A program made the translations under genes and the position numbers. Below the pieces are notes generated by a model, which did not search any database, was not told the origin of the DNA, and saw only the letters and a program-made list of their open reading frames with translations. Positions 21,501 to 27,737 of a stretch of DNA of 27,737 bases are shown piece after piece (the first letter of the stretch is position 1; every line of letters begins with the position of its first letter). The stretch is from Hyphochytrium catenoides. Lineage: Eukaryota; Sar; Hyphochytriomycetes; Hyphochytriales; Hyphochytriaceae. The DNA is taken from contig FLMG01001712.1 of assembly GCA_900088475.1 (NCBI GenBank), positions 1 through 27,737 on the forward strand. Reading direction: 5' to 3'.

Positions 21501-23140
21501 CGGGATGGTCACAGTGAAGAAGAAGTGCTTGAGATTTTCAACCAGTAAGTAAGCGCGAAGTACAGTCGAGGAAAGAATGTCCTGCGGATGTCTTTTGCGA
21601 CGCCTTCTCTCCCTGCTTTCGTCCTCCGACTTCATTGACGAGAGCCTGCCGGCAGCGTGCTGTATAAAAGACAGAGCGAAAGAGAGAGTGTGTATGTGTG
21701 TGAGAGAGAGAGGGGAAGACGAAGGGGGGAGGGGGACGAGGGAGACAGAGGTGAGAGAGAGAGAGAGAGAGAAAGAGAGAAGAAGAGGTTACGCCGACTA
21801 CAGGCAAAGTTGTGGTCTTGAACCCGCGCTTAGGGCCTTTTATCACCTCAGGCTCCAGGACGAGGATGTGCATGGAGTCAACTTTTTGGAGTTCGTAGCC
21901 GGTGAGATACTCCATCCCTTCTCCCAACTCTCCCTCTTTGTTCTCTTCTCTATCTCTCCCCATCTCCGCGTTACCTATACAGTTAGCGACTCTCCTCGGC
22001 AGACTAGTTCTTGCAGCGTTTCAACCTGCATTCTCATGCGTCAATCTCTCCCACAGCAATGGTCCCGGCGTCTCGTTACCTGGAGGACTGGCGTCTAGAC
22101 AACGCCTTCCGGATCCTGGACCGCACGCACTCGTCGGTCATCACCATTGAAGACCTCAAACGTGAGATGAGAGCCTCTCCGCTGACTATCCAGCTGCATC
22201 TTTCTCTCTTTGTGTGGTCTAGTGCCTAGTCTGTGGCACAGCGTCCTTTCTTCTCTTTCTTTGACGTATCTCCGCTTCTTTGGTCTGATAGAGCTCTTCG
22301 GAGATGAATTCGAGCCTGCGCTTGTGGGTCAGCTGATCGAGCGCATGGATTCTGATGGAGATGGAAAGGTCACACTGGAAGACTTCAAGCAGAGCATGAA
22401 GGTACAGCCATTTCAGAGTCTGTCATCACTTCTCACGGCATGTTCTTCTCCATGTGCCGCTTCTGCTCGCCATGCATTGAGCCCGATTCTTCGGCACGCC
22501 CTCATCTCTTCCTGCTTCTTTATCTGCAGAGATATGCAAGCAGTCAACAGCTGGAGGCTAGAGGCTCACCAAGAGTAAGAGCTCTTTTCACTGCAGTTCA
22601 AGTCTCCACGTTTATGTCATTACTAATCTCACGCGCCTCTTTGTCCTTGGCTCCATTCCCATCCGACAGAACTCGACCAGCACCCTCGACCAGAAAGAGC
22701 TAGAAGCGCTCTCTTCTCCCCCGATTCCACCCTTTGACGCACAACTTCCGTCATCTGCCGATGCTCCTCAGCCCTCAGCCGCTGAGAGTCCGATCAAGCA
22801 GGCAGGAAAGCTGTTTGCCCCGCTAGCAGAAGGGAGTGAAGAGAGCTCCAGTTCAACTAGTTCGTCTGAGCACCCACAGGCGGAGGAAGGAAAGGACAAT
22901 GATACTGCCACAACCACAGCCTCTGCTATATCTCCAGAGTCAGTTGAAGCAAATGTCCCGACTGAAGCACTGCCAAAGGCACAGAAGGAAGAAACTAGGT
23001 CCAGTAAGCTAGTAGACGAGCAGACGAAAGAGGACAATGAGACAAAGGCAGAAGAGCAGCCTTCCAAGGCTGAGGAATCGACACGGCAAGCTGGCGCCAC
23101 AGATATCAGGCCTGTTGAAGTCCCAGTGGCAGCAGAGTGA
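18542..23140 (+). CDS. Calcium-dependent protein kinase (CDPK), 636 aa, long acidic tail
   Basis: Twenty exons: 18542-18668, 18848-18947, 19094-19161, 19284-19355, 19416-19501, 19696-19766, 19873-19945, 20093-20122, 20207-20239, 20401-20478, 20607-20678, 20842-20918, 21079-21152, 21287-21369, 21459-21544, 21852-21901, 22057-22161, 22292-22401, 22530-22574, 22670-23140. The N-terminus MGCTQSQ offers Gly2 for myristoylation and Cys3 for palmitoylation, so membrane anchoring is likely. The kinase domain (about 33-288) is intact: glycine loop GKGAYG (41-46), Lys63, HRD 152-154, DFG 175-177, APE 199-201, CDMWSLGVIM. A junction helix (about 299-330, RRNSDSLFRRLSTF) should be autoinhibitory. EF-hand 1 (345-356) is near-canonical. 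EF-hand 2 (about 379-390) and EF-hand 3 (415-426) are degenerate. EF-hand 4 (448-459, DSDGDGKVTLED) is canonical except for Asp at position 12. Residues 481-636 form one exon, rich in Ser/Glu/Ala/Pro and probably disordered, which typical CDPKs lack. The kinase phosphorylates Ser/Thr on calcium binding. Family call firm; small exons placed by phase. Confidence 0.93.
18669..18847 (+). other. GC-AG intron (CDPK intron 1)
   Basis: The only join that preserves the glycine loop (GKG|AYGSV, phase 1) uses AAAG|GCAAGT, the classic GC donor, with CTCTAG as acceptor. A GT two bases further in gives the wrong phase. The remaining introns modelled in this gene use GT. Confidence 0.8.
21676..21785 (+). 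repeat. GA-rich microsatellite within CDPK intron
   Basis: Purine-rich GA/GTGT/GGGGA repeats sit in the largest CDPK intron (21545-21851, 307 nt), between the exons for EF-hands 1 and 2. Other intron ends here are pyrimidine-rich on the coding strand, so this tract has the opposite strand polarity. Confidence 0.85.
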
Positions 23141-23392
23141 CCATCAGGAGAAGCGGACACTTTATTCTATCATAATATTTCTCGGTACTCCGTACTCTAA
23201 CATAATCTTACGTATACCTTTCGATAGCTACCAGCCCGCGGACCGCTGACGGCAGCTCCTATCGCCCACTACCTCTCCTTTGTCTTCCTCCGCTGCTTGT
23301 CTGCTGTCTCTCCTGCTACCCTGATATCTCCCTTCTCTCTCTCCCTTGCCTTCAGTCTCTGCTTCAACCCCTTGTCGTGCCTCGGTAGGCTG

Positions 23393-23398
23393 AATAAA
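23393..23398 (+). terminator. Possible polyadenylation signal for the CDPK gene
   Basis: AATAAA lies 253 nt downstream of the CDPK stop codon, in the 389-nt spacer before the convergent b561 gene's stop. It is the only canonical hexamer I noticed in that spacer. Use as a poly(A) signal is an inference. Confidence 0.4.
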
Positions 23399-23529
23399 TA
23401 CTTAGTCCACGAACATCTGCTCTTCCCCTGTGTGTCTCTTACCGTTAGGCTTTGCGACCTCGTCGGAAGTGCATGTCAGCTCATAGCTCGTCGTCTTCTT
23501 TTCCTTCTCTCCGTCCCATCGCGGGGTTC

Positions 23530-24376
23530 TTAGAGCAATGGAAGAGCGAGAGCCACATTGCAGATGGCCAAGAGAGGAAGCAGGCGGCCCAAATAGCGAT
23601 GGTATCTCCTATACCGCGGACTCTCCCCTAAGAGAGGTTGCACGAGGCAGGAGAGACCTACTAATGTACTTCCCAGCACTGCGTGAGGAGATCGTAGATG
23701 CTCTCTGTGGCCAAGGGAAGAGAACGCAATGACCCTGTGGACAGACGAAATGCGAAGATTAGAGAAAGGGGCATAAGGGGAAGACATGGGAAAGGCCAGT
23801 AGCGCCAGGCCGAGAGGACAGAGCGTAGAGGTGGAGGTAGAGTTACCCTGAAGATCTTCCCATGTTTCTTACCATCCAGTGGCCACTGTGATGACCCCCG
23901 TCATCTGCACGGCAGCGTGCACTTGGTAAGGGCTTTGAAGCGGCTTCTCCTCCGATTCTTGGTCTTCTTCTCTATTCTTCTCGTCTTCCTTCTTCTGCCT
24001 AACTTCTTTTGACTTTGAGCTTTCCTTCTCTCGCTGTATGTGCTGCAGTTTTTGACGCTTCACGCGCCGTGCTACCAAAGCGCCGGCTGACGGCAGAAAG
24101 GAAGTAAAAGCTTAGCCACAATGCATGTTCCAAATATGACAGAAGAAGGGCCACAGGAGGACAAGGTACAAGCTCTGAACGATACGAAGAGAAAAGAGAG
24201 ACCCGTAGATGAAGAATGAGCAGGAGATTGAGCGGAAGAGAGATACTGGCTGAGCCTAACGGCCAAGCAAGCACGTGAGAAAGGCGTTCTTTACCAGGGA
24301 AGATGACCGTGAAAGCGAGCAGCATGCAGCTGCCATGCGCCACGAGCGCCGTGCCAGACAGAGCATGTATGGCCAT
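23530..24376 (-). CDS. Cytochrome b561-type membrane protein, 166 aa
   Basis: Three exons: 24376-24295, 24086-23873, 23734-23530, with introns of 208 nt (phase 1) and 138 nt (phase 2) and good GT/AG sites. The joined protein shows the b561 pattern: TM1 with LVAHGSCMLLAFTVIFPAG (His14) and an Arg after it; TM2 YQVHAAVQMTGVITVATGW (His84); TM3 PHAVLGSTLVGLSCLVQPLL (His116); TM4 HRYLGRLLPLLAICNVALAL (His144). Four regularly placed histidines in such helices bind two hemes in this family, which moves electrons across membranes, often from ascorbate or to ferric iron. The loop between TM1 and TM2 (about 34-80) is unusually long and highly charged, Lys/Glu/Arg-rich. Only the core domain is present. 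N-terminal exons such as a DOMON domain could exist upstream, but the adjacent open frame (24784-24428) joins out of phase. The CDPK gene is convergent. Confidence 0.82.
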
Positions 24377-24427
24377 CCTACCCGACAGCAGTCAGAGCCT
24401 TGTTCGCCTCTCAGGACAGCCTACTGT

Positions 24428-24784
24428 CTAGGCTGCGCCACGTACTGAAGCGTTGAGGCGTCGGCAGTGAGACGCTGGAGCTTCGTCCTCGGATTCTTCC
24501 TCTTCTGGCTGTCGATTGAAGTGCCACATCGCCACATCATGAAGACACTTCCGCGTCAGAATCATGGTTGTATCGGCCCCATACCAAACCTTCAGGGAAC
24601 ACACGAAGTAGCCCTGTAGGTTGCGGGCATTTTCATTGATATAAATCGTCCCCATGCTGCTTGACCGAATATAGTCTTGCCATTTAGTCTGGTATCCGAA
24701 GTTAACCCTTCGTGGGACGATGTAAAAGGCCCCAAAAGAGGCGACAAACCTGCCTGCCCAAGGCTTCTCATCAGTGTTGGAGGC
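24428..24784 (-). CDS. Unrecognised coding-like exon, incomplete gene model
   Basis: A 118-codon open frame, closed upstream by an in-frame TGA (24787-24785) and ending in TAG (24430-24428). Its middle looks like real protein: WAGRFVASFGAFYIVPRR, NFGYQTKWQDYIRSSS, MGTIYINENA, GYFVCSLKVWYGADTT, and then an acidic tail (PEEEESEDEA). No ATG is near the left end, so a 5' exon is needed, perhaps around 24785-25070, but I could not fix a splice. A strong donor (TCA|GTACGT) near the end would leave phase 0, which does not match the b561 start exon 51 nt further on. It may be a separate small gene, or the N-terminal part of the b561 gene through a splice I cannot see. Family unknown. Confidence 0.4.
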   Translation of the reverse strand, partial: ASNTDEKPWAGRFVASFGAFYIVPRRVNFGYQTKWQDYIRSSSMGTIYINENARNLQGYFVCSLKVWYGADTTMILTRKCLHDVAMWHFNRQPEEEESEDEAPASHCRRLNASVRGAA

Positions 24785-25518
24785 TCAGAGCTCAACACGC
24801 GAGGAAGAAGAGACTTGAGCAAGAAGTTCTGAGCTCTTGACTATCTTCCTTGTGGACAGCAGTCCTTGTGCTCCTTGAGTGAGCCTTCAGGCAGTAGATG
24901 AGCCGCATGGGCGCAGGATTCTGTTGGCAGCCGAACCTATCGCGTCGCACTGGGGAGGAGAAAGAAGATGGGAAGACTTGGGCCAAGAAAAGCTTTGCAG
25001 GCATCTCTCCTCCCAATCTGCTTTTCTCAGCTAATGGCACGGTCCTTGGCTCTCTTTTCCCCATCATTGCTCAGCCTTTAAGCTCTTAATAACGCTGTTT
25101 TGACCTCTATGGATAGGGGCTACTGCTGTTAGACATGCCCTCTGCCCTTCAATGATGATCCTGTTGTGGGACACTTCTCACTCTACCTTGTCCCGCTCCC
25201 TGCCATGCCACATCAGCATTCTCTTTTCAAGCGTCGCCCCGCTCTTGACATGGAAGTAGCCTAGCTAGCATCAATATAGCAGACCACCAGCAGCAATCAT
25301 GCAGTCACTAAGCTGCTTGCTCGTGACATTCCTTCGCAGCAATCTTTCTCGCGTTCAATCACTTCCTCATCATTGGTCGTTCTTCTATGCATGTCTAGGT
25401 TACCAGCAGTAGCACCATGTGTTCTTTTATAAGGTGAAGATTATATTAGATAGATAAGTGACAACGCTGCTGAGGGAAGCAGCAAAGTCTTCATTTAGAC
25501 GTAAAGCCAATGCACGCA
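24785..25518. other. Spacer between the unknown minus-strand gene and P450
   Basis: The left part (24785-25090) may hold 5' exons of the unrecognised minus-strand gene. The right part should contain the P450 3' UTR. I see no canonical AATAAA on the minus strand just after the P450 stop and no other gene. Confidence 0.35.
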
Positions 25519-27336
25519 CTATTGCTGGGATGCATGCGCCGCCAGCAGCCGCTCCACGCCCTCATGACGCTTAACAAATCGCAGCCGCAGGTCTTTTGGT
25601 GGGTGAGTGATGCCTGGCGTCATCGCCATCAAGTCCACAGGCTGGCCGTCAGTCGCTGGAAGGATAGTATAGCAAGCCAAAAGACGGGAGATAGCGACGA
25701 AGATCTCCAGCACAGCCAGGTCTTTGCCCGGACAAATACGCCGACCGATGGAGAACTGGCGTGGCCCGGCCCCGCCGTCTAGAGCCGTGTTGAGCAGGCC
25801 ATCAGGCCCAACATAACGATCAAATCTGAACTGATCTGCGTCTTCGCCGTAAAGCGCTTTCTGCTGGTTCAGTCCCCAGAGGTCCATCATCACTAGTGAA
25901 CCCTTAGGAATGCGATATCCCTGGCACTCTTGCTCCTCTGCTGTCACATGAGGCACGCCGATGGGACCCACAGGGTGGTACCTCTGACACTCTCGAAGAG
26001 TTGACGCCAAGAGGACCAGGTTCGCCTCATCATCAGCTACTGGGAGCCTTTCTCTGCCGACTACGCGGTCCAACTCCTCATGCAGCTTGACCTGCACTTC
26101 TGGATGGTTTGCCAGAATAGCGCAGGCCCACTGTATGGCTGTGGACGTGGTGTCCACTCCCGCCAGGATGAGGACACTGCAGAAAGCTTTGAGCTCCATG
26201 TCTGTCCAGCCTTCAACCATCTGCGGGTTGGTCAAGATCTCACTTAGGAGACACTTGCGTGCTATTCCCTTCTCCACCTCCTTGCGCACATTATCCATCA
26301 TAATCTCAATGTACTTCTCTCCCTTCTCTCGGTTGCCCTGAGCCTTTCTGATCTGCTTGTTTGGCAGGTAACTGAGCAGGGGAATATAGTCAGGAAGGTT
26401 GCCTGACGGGTCCAGCAGGACGAAGAATTCGTCCACATACTGAAGATAGGCCGTCACTAGATCGTCCTCAGAGGTGAACACGTCATGGCCCTCCTGTGTT
26501 GGCTCTCCTACCTCGCGCTGGTTGCCTGAGGCTGTGAGGGCTGAGAGAGCTGACACACGATGGCCCATGACGACGTTGAGGATCATATTAAGTGAGAACA
26601 CCTTGGCCAGAGGCCCAACTTTGACAGGTGAAGCAGAGGCAGCAGCGGCAGTGGAAGCAGCGATAGACTTGATAAACTCCTTGGTCTCCATGTCGTAGGT
26701 CTCCTGGTGCGCCTTGAGCAGTGCTGATTTTGCTAGCGTGAGCGCCATGAGCTTCCTAGAGGTCTTCCAGCGCTCGTCTTGGATGTTCATAAAGAGCGGC
26801 ATGTGGTTATCAAAGCTAATAATCTTGCTGACCACGCTGTCCTGCATCCTGTCACTGTTTGTCATCCCGCGAGAGGCGTAAAGCTCCTTTAGAATCTCTG
26901 CAGAGCTCACAATGATCGCCGTCTTCTTGCCAAAGGCGACGCAGACGATGGGACCGTACTGCTCTCGCCACTTCGCGAAGGCGAACTGAGGGAAGTCGCC
27001 AAGCTCAAGAAGATTGCCCACCAGCGGCAGCGCTTTGGGTCCAGGAGGCGATGGCAACTGTCTGATCTTTGCCTTTGCAGGATCATCGCTCTCGACGCGA
27101 TGGTAGGAAGAGAGGAGAGAGCGGCCCGTGAGGAGGAGGATGGTCGCTGTGGCGGCGGCCGCTGTGGCGATGAGAAGCGTCTCTGGCGTCTGAGAATCTG
27201 TGGAGGAAGGGTTTGAGACGGAGCTGCTGCCCGCCGCCACCTCCTGCGCCATCATTTGCAGGAGAACTGCAGCCAGGAGAGGAAGAGAGGCCGCCAGAAG
27301 CAGCAGAGAAACGCGGCTGCGGGAGAGAGAGATCAT
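25519..27336 (-). CDS. Microsomal cytochrome P450, intronless, 605 aa
   Basis: A single uninterrupted frame from ATG at 27336 to TAG at 25519. The frame is open further upstream, but its first possible start there is GTG. The protein has a hydrophobic leader (about 8-27), a second hydrophobic segment (about 53-70), a proline hinge PSPPGP (95-100), the I-helix oxygen-activation motif AGVDTTS (392-398), ExxR as ECQR (449-452), a PERF-like FRFDRY, and the heme loop FSIGRRICPG with Cys535 as thiolate ligand. All catalytic elements are present, so it should be an active, membrane-bound monooxygenase that uses electrons from a P450 reductase. The general pattern is like microsomal class II enzymes of the CYP2/CYP17 type. 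The substrate cannot be told; sterol, fatty acid or xenobiotic oxidation are all possible. It is about 100 residues longer than a typical microsomal P450, mainly because of the double hydrophobic N-terminus and an Ala-rich insertion (about 230-245). It lacks introns in an otherwise intron-dense window. Confidence 0.96.
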   Translation of the reverse strand: MISLSRSRVSLLLLAASLPLLAAVLLQMMAQEVAAGSSSVSNPSSTDSQTPETLLIATAAAATATILLLTGRSLLSSYHRVESDDPAKAKIRQLPSPPGPKALPLVGNLLELGDFPQFAFAKWREQYGPIVCVAFGKKTAIIVSSAEILKELYASRGMTNSDRMQDSVVSKIISFDNHMPLFMNIQDERWKTSRKLMALTLAKSALLKAHQETYDMETKEFIKSIAASTAAAASASPVKVGPLAKVFSLNMILNVVMGHRVSALSALTASGNQREVGEPTQEGHDVFTSEDDLVTAYLQYVDEFFVLLDPSGNLPDYIPLLSYLPNKQIRKAQGNREKGEKYIEIMMDNVRKEVEKGIARKCLLSEILTNPQMVEGWTDMELKAFCSVLILAGVDTTSTAIQWACAILANHPEVQVKLHEELDRVVGRERLPVADDEANLVLLASTLRECQRYHPVGPIGVPHVTAEEQECQGYRIPKGSLVMMDLWGLNQQKALYGEDADQFRFDRYVGPDGLLNTALDGGAGPRQFSIGRRICPGKDLAVLEIFVAISRLLACYTILPATDGQPVDLMAMTPGITHPPKDLRLRFVKRHEGVERLLAAHASQQ

Positions 27337-27737
27337 TCTTCCTTTCTTAGGAGTGTTGAGGAGCGGCACAAGGCTTTTCTTCTAGGCAGCCAGAGTTAAG
27401 CTTCTCCTCCTCTTCCCTTTTCTTTTCTATGCCAAGAGCAGAGGCGCTACACGTTCAGCCGCGATGGGAAGAAGTGGAATGAGAAGTTATTCTGAGGGAG
27501 AGAAGGGAGTCAACGGACGAGCAGCAGCGACTGAGGAAAGAGAAGAGAGGGAGACAAACAGAGAGAGAGAGAGAGAGATGAGAGGAAGAACTTCCTGCAG
27601 CACAGGCTGGGTCAGGCAGAAGAGTGACCTGACCAAGTTGGAGATCCATCTTTCTCGTCCAAAAATAGGACAACGATTCGCGAAAGGCCAAACTCATCCT
27701 CCTTCCTCTCTCTCCTCTCTCTGTCTCTCTCTCTCTC
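27337..27737. other. P450 upstream region with GA/CT tracts
   Basis: This 401-nt region precedes the minus-strand P450 start. It has a GA run at about 27561-27578 and CT runs from about 27700 to the window end. No exon is supported; the open frame on the minus strand is low-complexity Ser/Leu. The promoter and 5' UTR should be here. Confidence 0.4.

Noticed and set aside
22768-23160. 130-codon Ser/Ala/Val-rich frame on the minus strand
   Set aside because: It is the antisense of the last CDPK exon, whose sense frame continues correctly from EF-hand 4 and the preceding exon.
25519-27369. P450 start at 27369 (616 aa)
   Set aside because: The codon there is GTG; the first in-frame ATG is at 27336 and gives a typical hydrophobic leader.

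Overview
This is a nuclear genome fragment from an intron-rich eukaryote. Introns are GT-AG, mostly 60-540 nt, with pyrimidine-rich 3' ends, and large CT/GA microsatellites lie between genes. The gene set suggests a protist or alga of the stramenopile/alveolate/haptophyte kind: a calcium-dependent protein kinase with C-terminal EF-hands, and a secreted EGF-like protein with the 'WDA ... CP.GD.P.T' module common in heterokont algae. The exact lineage cannot be fixed from this window. No bacterial, viral or transposon genes, CRISPR array, tRNA or rRNA were recognised.

Layout. 1-4144: no gene I can support; triplet-repeat-rich DNA with a GTAC cluster near 3650. 4145-5217 (+): two-exon gene for a 177-aa orphan with a mitochondrial-type presequence. 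5492-11775 (-): a 17-exon gene, 946 aa, joining a fascin-like beta-trefoil region, a dysferlin/peroxin (DysF) domain and a DDHD (PA-PLA1-type) phospholipase. 11776-13803: gene-free spacer dominated by compound CT/TATC/CTGT microsatellites, between two divergent genes. 13804-17216 (+): secreted protein of tandemly duplicated EGF-like modules, about 705 aa. 18542-23140 (+): 20-exon CDPK, 636 aa, with a long acidic C-terminal tail. 23530-24376 (-): three-exon, 166-aa cytochrome b561-type membrane protein. 24428-24784 (-): an open frame that looks coding but is unrecognised and incomplete. 25519-27336 (-): intronless microsomal cytochrome P450, 605 aa.

The genes are not an operon and no shared pathway is visible. 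Several touch membranes or calcium signalling (DDHD lipase with DysF, acylated CDPK, b561, P450), but that link is only thematic. The orphan/lipase and CDPK/b561 pairs are convergent with short 3' spacers (274 and 389 nt). The lipase/EGF pair is divergent.

All splice models were built by hand from motif continuity, GT/AG (one GC/AG) sites and codon phase. Every exon join in the lipase, EGF, CDPK and b561 models keeps the frame. The most notable item is the beta-trefoil-DysF-DDHD architecture. It contains two introns whose alternative splicing would switch the protein between truncated and full-length forms.
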